The notes: generated by a model from the sequence alone, not told the origin. DNA of 38,191 bases from an uncultured Holophagaceae bacterium (GCA_903863195.1 CAIPAY010000038.1:1-38191), one strand, 5' to 3'. Shown: positions 1-8,770, counted from the first letter of the stretch. Numbers and translations: made by a program.

Positions 1-664
1 GTCCCGCGATCTCGTCCGCCAGGCGCGCCAGGCGCGAGAACTTCTCCGCGGCCAGGTTGCCCAGGGCGGTGATGAGCTGGGTGCCGTTGATGAGGGCCAA
101 GCCCTCCTTGGCCTGCAGGACCACGGGGCTGAGGCCCGCCTGGGCCAGGGCCTCGCCGCCGGGCAGCTGACGGCCGGCCACCCAGGCCAGGCCCTCGCCC
201 ACCAGCACCAGGGCCATGTGGGCCAGGGGGGCGAGATCGCCGCTGGCACCCACGCTGCCCTGGCAGGGCACCACGGGCAGGATGCCGCGGTTGAGGCACT
301 CGGCCAGCAGGCGGATGGGCTCGGGGCGGATGCCGCTGTGGGCCTTCAGCAGGCAGTTGATGCGGGCGGCCATGAGGGCGCGAGTCTGGTCCGGGGGCAG
401 GGGCTCACCCACCCCGGCCGCATGGCTGCGCAGCAGGTTGAGCTGGAGCAGCCGGAGCTGATCGTGGGGGATGACCACCGTGGCGAACTGGCCGAAGCCG
501 GTGTTGATGCCGTAGACGGTGCGGTCTTCGGCCACGATCTGGTCCACCACCGCGCGGTTCGCCGCCACCCGGGCCAGGGCCGGCTCATCCAGGATGACGC
601 CCTCGCCGGCGGCGATGCGCGCCAGCAGGGGCGCCGTGAGGGAGCAGCCGTCCAGGAGGATCAT
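1..664 (-). CDS. hutH: Histidine ammonia-lyase, N-terminal part (cut by window edge)
   Basis: This gene encodes the first enzyme of histidine degradation, which removes ammonia from L-histidine to give urocanate in the cytoplasm. The window holds the first 221 codons of a protein that is usually about 510 residues long; the rest lies beyond position 1. The translation contains YGINTGFGQF near residue 53 and GSVGASGDLAPLAH near residue 140. The Ala-Ser-Gly in the second motif is the triad that cyclises into the MIO electrophile of this family. The ATG at 664-662 overlaps the TGA of the upstream MFS gene by one base (TGATG), and an AAGGAAG Shine-Dalgarno lies inside the end of that gene, so the two are translationally coupled. 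Phenylalanine or tyrosine ammonia-lyases share the MIO motif, but the N-terminal motifs look like HutH. Any hutU or hutI would lie outside the window. Confidence 0.93.
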   Translation of the reverse strand, partial: MILLDGCSLTAPLLARIAAGEGVILDEPALARVAANRAVVDQIVAEDRTVYGINTGFGQFATVVIPHDQLRLLQLNLLRSHAAGVGEPLPPDQTRALMAARINCLLKAHSGIRPEPIRLLAECLNRGILPVVPCQGSVGASGDLAPLAHMALVLVGEGLAWVAGRQLPGGEALAQAGLSPVVLQAKEGLALINGTQLITALGNLAAEKFSRLARLADEIAG

Positions 665-1929
665 CAGGCTTCCTTGGGTTTCAGGGTCAGGGCCAGCATC
701 AGCGCCAGGCCCAGGGTGAGGCCCGCCACGGTGTAGGTGGCCTGCCCGCCCCAGCGGGCGAAGGTGAAGGTGCCGATGGCGGGTCCGAGGATGCGGCCGA
801 CCCCGCTCATGGCGTTGAGCACACCGAAGAGCCCGCCCTGGTCCTCGGGGGGCGTCAGCTGGCTGGCCAGGGCCGAGCCGGCGGTGTTGCCCATGCCGCT
901 GCCCCAGGAGAGGGGGATGAACAGCAGCACGAAGGGCCACATCCAGGCGGCCTTGGGCAGCAGGGGGAGGGAGAGGCCCATGAGCAGCAGGCCGGTGATC
1001 AGCGCGACGCGCTCCGGAATGCGCTTGGCGACCACCCGGACCAGGCCGCCCTGGTAGATCACGAGCAGGACCCCTATCCCCGCGAACAGGAAGCCCACCT
1101 CGCGCTGATGGAAGTCGAAGCGCTGGTGCACCAGGAGGGCGAAGGTGCCTTCCATCATGGCGAAGCCCGCCATGGCTAGCAGGGACACGGTCAGCAGCTG
1201 GGGCATGCCCGGCCGCTTCATGGCCTTGACCAGGGCATGGCCGCGGCTCTCATGGGACCGGGCCCGGGCGCGGACCTCGTCCGTGAGGGTCTCGGGCAGC
1301 CAGAGCAGCACCATGAGCGAGGCCACCAGGGACAGGCCCGCGGCCACGAAGAAGGGCAGGTGCCAGCCCCGGGTCTGGAGCAGCAGGTGGCCGAAGTCGC
1401 TGCCGCTCAGGATGCCCGCCAGGGCCGGGCCCAGCACGAAGCCCAGGCCGAAGGCGGCGCCGATCATGCCCATGACCTTGGAGCGCTCCTCCGGCAGGGA
1501 GCTGTCCGCCATGGCCGCCTGGGCCACGGAGATGTTGCCGCCGGTGATGCCGTCGAGGATCCGGGCCGCCAGCATCCACTCGAAGCGGCTGGTGAGGGCC
1601 AGCATCAGGTAGCCCAGGGCCGAGCCGATGAGGCTGACCCAGAGGACGGGCTTGCGGCCCACGAGGTCGGAGACCCGGCCCAGGATGGGGGAGGCGATGA
1701 ACTGCATGAGGCTGAAGCTGAGGAAGCCCACGCCGGCCCAGAAGGCGCCGGGGGTCGTGCCCGCGCCGCCCAGGCCCAGGAAGTGGTTGACGCTCGCCAT
1801 CCAGTGGCTGGGGTGGTCTGCGATGGCCTGTGCGTAGAGGGGCAGGATCGGGATGACGATCCCGAAGCCCAGGAGGTCCACAAAAACCGTGAGAAATATG
1901 GCCGTCCTGGCGCGCTTTGAAGACTGCAT
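664..1929 (-). CDS. MFS transporter, TetA-like drug:H+ antiporter family (DHA1)
   Basis: This is a 421-residue inner-membrane transporter with about twelve hydrophobic segments, the normal size for the 12-TM DHA1 group. The first segment reads FVDLLGFGIVIPILPLYA, typical of TetA-type proteins. The loop between segments 2 and 3 carries motif A (GRVSDLVGRKPV), and segment 5 carries the antiporter motif C (GAAFGLGFVLGPALAG). These point to proton-coupled efflux, but the substrate cannot be read from the sequence. It directly precedes hutH with a one-base overlap, so it could in principle handle a substrate linked to histidine metabolism, although this family usually exports drugs. A TACACT -10-like hexamer at 1953-1948 in the short gap behind the kinase gene, followed by a GGAG-rich leader, suggests its own promoter. 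Confidence 0.88.
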   Translation of the reverse strand: MQSSKRARTAIFLTVFVDLLGFGIVIPILPLYAQAIADHPSHWMASVNHFLGLGGAGTTPGAFWAGVGFLSFSLMQFIASPILGRVSDLVGRKPVLWVSLIGSALGYLMLALTSRFEWMLAARILDGITGGNISVAQAAMADSSLPEERSKVMGMIGAAFGLGFVLGPALAGILSGSDFGHLLLQTRGWHLPFFVAAGLSLVASLMVLLWLPETLTDEVRARARSHESRGHALVKAMKRPGMPQLLTVSLLAMAGFAMMEGTFALLVHQRFDFHQREVGFLFAGIGVLLVIYQGGLVRVVAKRIPERVALITGLLLMGLSLPLLPKAAWMWPFVLLFIPLSWGSGMGNTAGSALASQLTPPEDQGGLFGVLNAMSGVGRILGPAIGTFTFARWGGQATYTVAGLTLGLALMLALTLKPKEA

Positions 1930-1947
1930 GGGGCTCTCCCGTCCTCC

Positions 1948-1953
1948 AGTGTA
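1948..1953 (-). promoter_or_regulatory. Candidate -10 box for the MFS-hutH pair
   Basis: On the minus strand TACACT lies 18 bases before the MFS start, inside the 29-base gap after the histidine kinase gene, and is followed by a purine-rich GGAGGA leader. I could not see a convincing -35 hexamer, so this is only a candidate. Confidence 0.3.
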
Positions 1954-1958
1954 GCCCG

Positions 1959-4900
1959 TCAGCGGACCAGGACCCGCTGCAGGACGCGGTGCAGCTCCTC
2001 GAGCTGATAGGGCTTCTGGATGAAGGCGGCGGGCCCGCTGCCCGGGAGGGTCTTGAGGGAGTCCGTCTCGGTGTAGCCGCTGCTGAGCACGATGGGGACC
2101 GAGGCATCCAGGTGGTGCATGGCCAGGAAGGCTTCCCGGCCATCGAGGCGGGGCATGGTGAGGTCCATCAGGACCAGGTCGAAGCGGGGTCCCTCCTGGA
2201 AGCGGGCCAGGGCCTCCAGGCCATCACTGGCAGCGGTCACCTCCAGGCCCAGGGCGTTCAGGGCCGCGCTCATGGTCTCCAGGATGGACAGCTCGTCGTC
2301 CACCAGGAGGATCCGTCCCCGCAGGGGCTGGAAGGCGGGGTGCTCGCTCCCGGCGCGGAGCTCGGCCGGGGACTCCTCGGAGGCGGGGAAGCAGATGCGG
2401 AAGCTGCTGCCGCGCCCGGGCTCGCTCTGGATCCGGAGCCCGGCGCCATGGCCCTTGAGGATGCCCAGCATTGCCGAGAGGCCCAGGCCGCGGCCCGTGG
2501 TCTTGGTGGTGTAGAAGGGGTCGAAGATCTTCGCCAGTACGTCGGTCGTCATGCCGCAGCCCGTGTCCGCGACCTCGAGGAGGACGTAGCGGCCCGGGGC
2601 CGGGGCGCTGCCGCGGTAGGCCCTCGCCAGGTCGTGCTCGTCGAGGAATGCAGACGAGGTGGTCAGGTGGATCGTGCCATCGTGATCGCCGATGGCGTCG
2701 GAAGCATTGGTCACGAGGTTCATCACCACCTGCTGGATCTGGGCGGCGTCGGCGTGGATCGCGGGCAGGGACGGCTCCAGCTCGAACCGGAGCCGGATCT
2801 TCTTCGAGATGGAAACCTCCAGCAGGTGGGTCACCTCGCGGACCACCTCGTTCAAGTCCTGCGGCTGCACCAGGAAGTGGCCGCGTCCGGAGTAGGCCAG
2901 CATCTGCTTTGTCAGCTCCGTGGCCCGGAGCACCGTGGCCTCCATCCGGTCCAGGTAGGGCTGGGCCGGGGATGTCTCCGGAACGTGCAGCTGGGCCAGG
3001 TTCAGGTTGCCCAGGACCACCGTGAGGAGGTTGTTGAAGTCATGGGCGATGCCCCCGGCGAGGATGCCGAGGCTCTCCAGCTTCTGGGACTGCCGGAGCA
3101 CATCCTCGGCCTGGCGGCGATCGGTGATGTCCAGCATGTAGCCCAGGTAGTAGGGCGCCTCGGCCTCCGGGTTGGAGACCGCGGTGAAGTCGTGGAACCA
3201 CCGGTAGTCCCCGGCGGCGTTCCGGAGCCGATACTGCTGCTCGTAGTGGGTGCGGCCCTTGGTCCGCAGCTGCTCGGACTCGACATGGATGCGGTGCCGG
3301 TCTTCCGGATGGACCAGCGCATCGAACCGGATCTGGCCGGAGGTCAGGTCCTCGGGGCGGTAGCCCAGCAGGGCCTGCACATTGGGGCTCACGTAGTCCA
3401 CCTGCCAGGGGGGGGCCGCCCGCCAGCGGATGACCATGACCGGCCCGCCCACGAAGAGGCCACGCTCGGCTCGGAGAGCCTCCTCGATCTGCTGGCGCTC
3501 GGTGACGTCCGTGGCGATGCCGATGACGCTCTCCAGGCGGCCCTGCTCATCGAAGACGGGCGTGAGGGAGTTGTCGAAGGTGCGGCCCGCGGCGTGGGTG
3601 ATCTGGCGCGAGGCCTCCCCGGCCAGGGCCCGCTGGATCTGGGCGATGGTCTCTGGATCGTCCCGGTAGAGGTCCAGGGCGCTCAGGCCGAGCACCGCGC
3701 CGGGGACCAGACCCAGGTTGACCAGCCCCAGGCCTTCGGAGAGCAGGAACCGGCCCTCGGGATCCAGCTGGTAGATGATCGCTTGGGAGTTGGCCAGCAC
3801 CGTGCGCAGGCGCTGCTCCGCCGTGCGCAGCGCCGCTTCGGCGGCCTTGCGGTCCGAGATGTCCCGGGTGACGGTCAGGAGGCCGGGGATGCCGCCCACA
3901 TCCATGACCTTGGCCGACATGAGGCCCACCAGGGTGGAGCCGTCCTTCCGGCGGAAGGCGAGCTCCTCGCCGACGAACTCGCCATGCTCTCTGATGAGCT
4001 GGACCAGCCGGTGGCGGTCCGCGGGGTCCACCCAGATGTTCATGTCGAGGGAGGTGCGCCCGAGGGTCTCCGACCGGCTCCAGCCCGTGAGCTTCTCGAA
4101 CCCTTCGCTGACCTCCAGGTAGGTGCCGTCGTCCAGCCGGGTGAGGTTGATGGCGTCGGGACTGGCGTGGAAGACCCGCGAGAAGCGGTCCTCGCTGTGC
4201 CGGAGGGCGGCCTCCGCCGCCTTGCGCTCGGTGATGTCCTGGGCCTGGGTGAAGACCACCTCCCGGCCTTCGAAGGTGATGTAGCCGCTGCTGGTCTCCA
4301 CCGGGAAGGTGCTGCCGTCGCAGCGGCGGTGGAGGGTCTCAGTGCGGCTGGTCCCGCTCACCCGGAGCTGGACCCAACGGTCCGGCCACTGCTCTGGGCT
4401 GGCCCCCTGGTCGATGTCCCAGAGCGACAGCGCCAGCAGCTCCTGGCGGGAGTAGCCCAGGGCCGCCTCGGCGGCCTGGTTCACGAAGACCAGCCGGCCC
4501 GTGGCATTCATGCCGTAGACGGGATCCACGGCCTTGTCGATGGCCGCGTTCAGGATGCGCTGCTCACGCTGGGCCTCGGTGCGCTCCAAGGCCAGGGCTA
4601 CCTGGCCCGAGACGAAGGAGAGCAGGTCCCGCTCCAGATCGGTGTAGCGGTGGCCGCCCTCGTAGCTCTGCACCACCAGGGCCCCGAAGACGCCAGAGGT
4701 CCGGCGCAGCGGCACGCCCAGCCAGTCCAGGGAGAGGGCGCCGAAGGGCTCGACCTCGCCCCGGGCCTCGAGCTGCAGGAGGGCGGCCTCGTCCAGCAGG
4801 ACCGGCTGCCCAAGGCGGAGGAGGTATTCCGTGAGGCCACGCCCCAGGGGCTTGGGATCCGGCCGGGGATCCGCCTCGTCCACCCAGTAGGGGAAGGAGA

Positions 4901-5489
4901 TCGTGTCGCTCTCCCGGTTCCACAGGGCCACGTAGAGGTTCTCGGCGGGCATGAGGTCCCGCACGATGCCATGGACCAGCGCGAAGAGCTCCTGGGCGCT
5001 CCGGGCCTCGACGGCAGCCTCGGCGACCCGGTAGGTCGCCCGCTGGGTCAGCTCCGCCTGCCGGCGCACCGAGATGTCCTGGGCGACGGCCACCACGACC
5101 TGCTCGCCCCGGTGGAGCCCTGGATAGAGCCGGAGCTCCTTGGGGAAGACCTCGCCGCTCTTGCGCAGGCCCCAGAACTCGAGGGCCTGGGGCTCCCCGG
5201 CCAGCGCCTTCTGGAAGGCCTGGCCGAGCCGCTCGAAGTCATTCCGGCCCGGCGCGGAGAGGACCGCGGGCAGCTGGCCGATGAAGAAGTCCTTCGGGTG
5301 GCCGTACATGCGCGCGGCGCCCTCGTTCACCTCCAGGAAGCGCCCCTGGGCATCCTGGATGTAGATGGCTTCGGAAATCGAGTCGATCATGCCCTGGGTG
5401 GACTCGAGGCGGGTGCGCAGCTCCTCCTCACGGCGTCCCGAAGCCTCCAGGGCCGCTTGCAGGTCGTTCATGGCAGGGCGCTCAGTCAT
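1959..5489 (-). CDS. Soluble multi-PAS/GAF hybrid histidine kinase with C-terminal receiver
   Basis: This 1176-residue sensor kinase has no membrane segment, so it should sense cytoplasmic signals. Approximate order: short coiled N-terminus, PAS (35-145), GAF (150-305), four further PAS domains (310-430, 430-555, 560-675, 680-805), HisKA, HATPase, and a receiver (about 1055-1172). The H box is GGIAHDFNNLL. The N box is NLVTNASDAI, followed by DTGCGM, IFDPFYTTK and GRGLGLS. The receiver keeps LLVDDE, the phospho-acceptor in LMDLTMPRLDG, the SSGY Ser and the QKPY Lys. PAS-linker motifs of the DITERKAAE type repeat between the sensor modules, which suggests expansion by domain duplication. No output response regulator lies nearby, so the phosphoryl group must pass to a partner elsewhere. 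The ligand or cofactor is unknown. Confidence 0.92.
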   Translation of the reverse strand: MTERPAMNDLQAALEASGRREEELRTRLESTQGMIDSISEAIYIQDAQGRFLEVNEGAARMYGHPKDFFIGQLPAVLSAPGRNDFERLGQAFQKALAGEPQALEFWGLRKSGEVFPKELRLYPGLHRGEQVVVAVAQDISVRRQAELTQRATYRVAEAAVEARSAQELFALVHGIVRDLMPAENLYVALWNRESDTISFPYWVDEADPRPDPKPLGRGLTEYLLRLGQPVLLDEAALLQLEARGEVEPFGALSLDWLGVPLRRTSGVFGALVVQSYEGGHRYTDLERDLLSFVSGQVALALERTEAQREQRILNAAIDKAVDPVYGMNATGRLVFVNQAAEAALGYSRQELLALSLWDIDQGASPEQWPDRWVQLRVSGTSRTETLHRRCDGSTFPVETSSGYITFEGREVVFTQAQDITERKAAEAALRHSEDRFSRVFHASPDAINLTRLDDGTYLEVSEGFEKLTGWSRSETLGRTSLDMNIWVDPADRHRLVQLIREHGEFVGEELAFRRKDGSTLVGLMSAKVMDVGGIPGLLTVTRDISDRKAAEAALRTAEQRLRTVLANSQAIIYQLDPEGRFLLSEGLGLVNLGLVPGAVLGLSALDLYRDDPETIAQIQRALAGEASRQITHAAGRTFDNSLTPVFDEQGRLESVIGIATDVTERQQIEEALRAERGLFVGGPVMVIRWRAAPPWQVDYVSPNVQALLGYRPEDLTSGQIRFDALVHPEDRHRIHVESEQLRTKGRTHYEQQYRLRNAAGDYRWFHDFTAVSNPEAEAPYYLGYMLDITDRRQAEDVLRQSQKLESLGILAGGIAHDFNNLLTVVLGNLNLAQLHVPETSPAQPYLDRMEATVLRATELTKQMLAYSGRGHFLVQPQDLNEVVREVTHLLEVSISKKIRLRFELEPSLPAIHADAAQIQQVVMNLVTNASDAIGDHDGTIHLTTSSAFLDEHDLARAYRGSAPAPGRYVLLEVADTGCGMTTDVLAKIFDPFYTTKTTGRGLGLSAMLGILKGHGAGLRIQSEPGRGSSFRICFPASEESPAELRAGSEHPAFQPLRGRILLVDDELSILETMSAALNALGLEVTAASDGLEALARFQEGPRFDLVLMDLTMPRLDGREAFLAMHHLDASVPIVLSSGYTETDSLKTLPGSGPAAFIQKPYQLEELHRVLQRVLVR

Positions 5490-5521
5490 GCGGCGGGCAT
5501 CACAAGGAAGTCATCCCTTGC

Positions 5522-5527
5522 ATAATA
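5522..5527 (-). promoter_or_regulatory. Candidate -10 box for the hybrid kinase gene
   Basis: The minus strand reads TATTAT about 32 bases before the kinase start, in the 73-base gap after the ABC permease. It matches TATAAT at five of six positions, but no clear -35 box accompanies it. Confidence 0.3.
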
Positions 5528-5562
5528 CGGGGCAAATCCATTGTTCGTATCGAGAAACGCTA

Positions 5563-6621
5563 TCAGGCCCACCGGAAGCGTTTTACAGCCAGGAGGAAGG
5601 CCGCCAGGCCCCAGGCCGTGACGATGCCCAGGCCCAGGCCGTGTCCCGCGAGACCCGCCCCATCGTTGAAGACCGCGCGCAGGGCCTTCAGGAAGGGGGC
5701 CAGGGGCATCCCGGCCACCACGTGCTGCAGCCAGACCGGGGCGGAGTCCAGGGTGAAGTAGACGCCGCTGAGCATCATGAGGGGGAAGAACACCAGGTTC
5801 GAGAGGGCGGCGTAGCCCTCCGAGGTCTCCGCGAACCCGCTCAGCGCGAACCCGAAGGCCATGAAACAACCGGTCCCCAGGGCCATGATGAGGGTGAGGT
5901 TCAGGAAGGAACCCTGGTTCGCAATGCCGAAGACCAGGTAGCCCACCAGCAGGAGGATGGCCGCCTGCACCACCGTCACCGTGAGCCGGTGCAGCACCTG
6001 ACCCAGAAGGAAGATCCACTTGGGCAGGGGCGTCACCGCCAGGCGCCGGAACTTGCCCTTCTCGCGGTAGGACACGTTCACCATGCCCACGCTGAAGAGG
6101 CCCATGCTCACGAGGTTCAGGCCCAGCAGGCCCGGCAGCAGGAAGGAGGCGTAGTTGGCGGAGCGCTTGCGGCCCGGGCTCTCCACCTGGATCGGGATGC
6201 GGAGGGGCTCTGGGCCCCCGCTGAGGCGCGCCTGGGCCACCAGCCAGGCCTGGTTCACCAGCCCCGCCGTGGCGCCCGCCTGGGCCATGAGGTAGCTGTT
6301 CAGGCGCAGACGGTAGCCCTCGCCGTCGGGCTCGAGCTGGGCGGCGGTCTCGCCCCGGGCCCAGCGGGTTTCGGCCTCAGCCCGCGACAGGGCCACGACC
6401 TTGAGCTGCAGGTCCACCAGGGCCTGGTCCAGGGCCGCGTCCCGCGCGCCCGGCGCCAGGGTGGCCACGCGCACCACCGTGAGCTTTGGTCCGGCGCTGT
6501 CCCGGAAGATGGTGCCGAAGCCCAGGAGCAGGATGACGGGGAAGGCCATGGTCCAGAACATGGCCACCCGGTCGCGGCTGTAGAGCCGCCACTCCATCGC
6601 GAACTGCCGCCAGAGCATCAT
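5563..6621 (-). CDS. ABC-2 type exporter permease
   Basis: This 352-residue membrane protein is the transmembrane half of an ABC-2 exporter. It has an N-terminal membrane anchor (FWTMAFPVILLLGFGTIF, about residues 24-41), a large extracytoplasmic domain to about residue 160, and then five or so hydrophobic segments in the C-terminal half, the layout of YhhJ/DrrB/NatB-type permeases. The conserved EKGKFRRLAVTPLP stretch near residue 187 is the usual cytoplasmic coupling loop. It begins two bases after the stop of the ATPase gene, so the two form an operon and most likely a complex. The substrate is unknown; relatives export drugs, lipids or polysaccharide. The start could be the first or second of two adjacent ATG codons. 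Confidence 0.88.
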   Translation of the reverse strand: MMLWRQFAMEWRLYSRDRVAMFWTMAFPVILLLGFGTIFRDSAGPKLTVVRVATLAPGARDAALDQALVDLQLKVVALSRAEAETRWARGETAAQLEPDGEGYRLRLNSYLMAQAGATAGLVNQAWLVAQARLSGGPEPLRIPIQVESPGRKRSANYASFLLPGLLGLNLVSMGLFSVGMVNVSYREKGKFRRLAVTPLPKWIFLLGQVLHRLTVTVVQAAILLLVGYLVFGIANQGSFLNLTLIMALGTGCFMAFGFALSGFAETSEGYAALSNLVFFPLMMLSGVYFTLDSAPVWLQHVVAGMPLAPFLKALRAVFNDGAGLAGHGLGLGIVTAWGLAAFLLAVKRFRWA

Positions 6622-6623
6622 GG

Positions 6624-7544
6624 CTACTCCCTCAAACTCCGGCCAGTCCGATGGAGGAACACGTCCTCCAGGGTGGCGCGGCGGATGTGGACCTGCTGGA
6701 AGGGCACGGCCCGGGCCTCGGCGGACTCCAGCAGCCGGGGCAGCAGGGCCTTGGGATCCGGCGTGGGGATCTCCCAGAGGTCCGCCCGGCGCTCCACCGC
6801 AAGGCCAAGGTCCGTGGCGAAGGCGCCGGGTTCAGGGGCGGGGCCGTCGAAGGTGAGCTCCACCACGCTGGGGATGGCCAGGTCGGCGATGAGGGAGGCC
6901 GGGGTGCCCGTGGCGATGACCTTGCCGTGGTCCATGATCGCCAGCCGGTCGCAGAGGGCCTCGGCCTCGTCCATGTAGTGGGTGGTGAGGACCACCGTCC
7001 GTCCCTCGGCCTTCATGCTGCGGACCACGTCCCAGAGGCCGCGGCGGGCCTGGGGATCGAGGCCCGTGGTGGGCTCGTCCAGGAAGACCAGCTCGGGATC
7101 GTTCACCAGGGCCATGGCCAGGGCCAGCCGCTGCTGCTGACCGCCGCTGAGGGTGATGTGGTAGGCGTCCGCCTTCTCCTCCAGCTGCACCAGCCTCAGC
7201 AGTTCCTCGGTGCTGCGGCGCTTGGGGTAGTAGCTGCCGTAGAGGTCCAGGGACTCCCGGGGCGTGATCTTGTTGAACAGGCTGGTGCTCTGCAGCTGGA
7301 CGCCGATGCGCGAGCGGATCTCCCGGCCGTTCCGCGCCCAGGTGAGGCCCAGGATCTCGATCTCACCGGCATCGGAGCTGGTCAGGCCCTCGATGATCTC
7401 CAGCGTGGTGGTCTTGCCCGCCCCGTTGGGACCCAGCAGCCCGAAGACCTCGCCCTGCGCCACGTCCAGGTCCACGCCGTCCACGGCGACGACCTTCGGG
7501 AAGGTCTTGCGCAGGCCGCGAAGGCGGAGGGCAGGCAGGGACAT
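6624..7544 (-). CDS. ABC-2 exporter ATP-binding protein
   Basis: This 306-residue protein is the ATPase that drives the exporter with the following permease. Motifs in order are Walker A GPNGAGKTTT, the Q-loop region GVQLQSTSLF, signature LSGGQQQRLALAMALV, Walker B LVFLDEPTTGLDP and the switch TTHYMDEAE. The final 80 residues form the extra C-terminal region common in DrrA/CcmA-like ATPases. The frame stays open upstream to 7691, but I place the start at the ATG at 7544. A GAGAGGAG Shine-Dalgarno sits five bases before it, and the protein then begins just ahead of the nucleotide-binding domain (LRLRGLRKTFPKVVAV). The 49 residues further upstream are Pro/Cys-rich and look like chance sequence. 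Confidence 0.92.
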   Translation of the reverse strand: MSLPALRLRGLRKTFPKVVAVDGVDLDVAQGEVFGLLGPNGAGKTTTLEIIEGLTSSDAGEIEILGLTWARNGREIRSRIGVQLQSTSLFNKITPRESLDLYGSYYPKRRSTEELLRLVQLEEKADAYHITLSGGQQQRLALAMALVNDPELVFLDEPTTGLDPQARRGLWDVVRSMKAEGRTVVLTTHYMDEAEALCDRLAIMDHGKVIATGTPASLIADLAIPSVVELTFDGPAPEPGAFATDLGLAVERRADLWEIPTPDPKALLPRLLESAEARAVPFQQVHIRRATLEDVFLHRTGRSLRE

Positions 7545-7549
7545 GGACA

Positions 7550-7557
7550 CTCCTCTC
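7550..7557 (-). promoter_or_regulatory. Shine-Dalgarno that decides the ABC ATPase start
   Basis: The minus strand carries GAGAGGAG five bases before the ATG at 7544. This strong site is the main reason to prefer that start over the longer open frame. Confidence 0.7.
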
Positions 7558-7698
7558 GGACCCTCAGGAATACCACGGAGAGTGCGTGTCTGGACAGGGG
7601 TGGGAACGGGGCAGGAGCACCAACAGGCCCTGGGGTGGCCGACGTTGCGCAGGATCGATGCGGCGGGGGGCGGTGAAGCGGCGTGCTTCAATTTTCTT

Positions 7699-7857
7699 TA
7701 TCCCCTTCATCCCTGTTTCTGGTTCCTTTTGCCTCTCAACAAAACGGAAATCAGTCACTAGGCGGTCAAAAGTGGCGGCCAGTGCCCCTGCCAGGGTTTA
7801 TCGCTGTTCACTGGCTACAAAAGCGATTTCACAGGGATGAAGGGGATGAAGGGGATA
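7699..7857. repeat. Microrepeat inverted element A (unit GATGAAGGG)
   Basis: This element fills much of the 377-base gap between ispE and the ABC ATPase gene (7545-7921), in which I see no gene. The left arm at 7699-7716 (TATCCCCTTCATCCCTGT) is the reverse complement of the start of the right arm at 7831-7857. The right arm holds two tandem copies of GATGAAGGG where the left has one. The core of about 115 bases is unique and less GC-rich than its surroundings. It has the same plan as the other five elements of this window but a different unit. It could fold as a long hairpin in RNA or as a cruciform in DNA. Confidence 0.75.
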
Positions 7858-7921
7858 CGGCGTTTTCCGCTCTCCACCGCTTCTCCGTTTTTCTCAGCTT
7901 CTAGACTTCCTTTCCCCCAAA

Positions 7922-8758
7922 TCAGACGGCCCAGAGGCGCCACTCGGGGTGGCTGCCCCGCAGCGTGGCGGCAGCCTCGTCGCGTTCTGCGGGGGTGGCA
8001 AACCTCCCGGCCCAGCAGCTGCCGGAGCCGCAGAGCAGGGGGTCGCCGCCGGTGTCTCGCAGAGCATCCCGGACCTCGGCCAGGAGGGGGCAGACCCAGA
8101 GGGCCGCGCCGGTCAGGTCGTTGCGCCAGGGCGGCGGCGCTCCGGCGGGCTGGGAGGCCAGGGCCTCGGGGAAGGGATAGCCCACGGACTGCAGGGATCG
8201 GTATACGCTGGGCGTGCCGACGTAGAGCCCGGGATGCACCAGCAGGATGGGCTCCAGGGGGATGGGGCGCAGCGGGAAGACCCGCTCGCCGCGACCCAGG
8301 CCCAGGGAGGTGCCGCCCAGCAGGAACAGCGGCACATCGCTGCCCAGGCGCCCGGCCTTGCGCAGCAGGGCATCGTCGCTCAGGCCCAGGCCGAAGAGCT
8401 GATTGCCCAGCCGCAGGGCGCCGGCGGCATCGCTGCTGCCCCCGCCGAGCCCGGCGCCGTGGGGGATGCGCTTCTCCAGGTGCAGCGTCACGGGCAGAGG
8501 TAGGCCCGCCGCCTCCTCGAGCAGGTGCCAGGCCTTGAGCACCAGGTTGGACGCGTCCGCCAAGAGGCCCTCGCTGGTGGGCCCGCCGAGCGTCAGGGAC
8601 AGCTCCGAGGCGGACTCGGCGGTCAGGGTGTCTGTGAGTTCCGGGAGGCCCTCCAGCACCGTGGTGACCAGCTCCAGCTCATGGAAGCCGTCGGCCCGGC
8701 GGCCCAGCACTGCCAGGAAGCGGTTCAGCTTGGGGGGGCAGCTCACGCAAATGGACAT
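7922..8758 (-). CDS. ispE: 4-diphosphocytidyl-2-C-methyl-D-erythritol kinase
   Basis: This cytoplasmic GHMP-family kinase phosphorylates CDP-methylerythritol in the non-mevalonate isoprenoid pathway. With the start at 8758 the protein has 278 residues, the usual size. It shows the N-terminal PPKLNRFLAVLGRRADGFHE block with Lys10, the glycine-rich ATP loop PHGAGLGGGSSDAA (99-112), and GSDVPLF with Asp141, the expected catalytic pair. The C-terminal LLCGSGSCWAGRF corresponds to the usual GSGSxxFG motif. The frame extends 19 codons upstream, but those are Pro/Ser/Trp-rich and the family begins where I start it. There is no Shine-Dalgarno. TACCCT stands exactly six bases before the ATG, which suggests a leaderless message. 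It is divergent from the diguanylate cyclase gene. Confidence 0.93.
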   Translation of the reverse strand: MSICVSCPPKLNRFLAVLGRRADGFHELELVTTVLEGLPELTDTLTAESASELSLTLGGPTSEGLLADASNLVLKAWHLLEEAAGLPLPVTLHLEKRIPHGAGLGGGSSDAAGALRLGNQLFGLGLSDDALLRKAGRLGSDVPLFLLGGTSLGLGRGERVFPLRPIPLEPILLVHPGLYVGTPSVYRSLQSVGYPFPEALASQPAGAPPPWRNDLTGAALWVCPLLAEVRDALRDTGGDPLLCGSGSCWAGRFATPAERDEAAATLRGSHPEWRLWAV

Positions 8759-8764
8759 GGGGTC

Positions 8765-8770
8765 AGGGTA
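8765..8770 (-). promoter_or_regulatory. Candidate leaderless -10 box for ispE
   Basis: On the minus strand TACCCT is followed by six bases (GACCCC) and then the ispE ATG. This spacing would put the transcription start at or next to the first base of the start codon. Three other genes of the window have the identical TANNNT-N6-ATG arrangement. Confidence 0.5.

Noticed and set aside
1917..5525. A 1202-codon open frame on the plus strand opposite the hybrid kinase
   Set aside because: It is the mirror of a well-supported kinase gene. High third-position GC removes stop codons in the opposite strand, and the translation has no recognisable domain.
7564..7904. Several short open frames in the gap between ispE and the ABC ATPase gene
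   Set aside because: They lie across repeat element A, lack Shine-Dalgarno sites and have no coherent composition.
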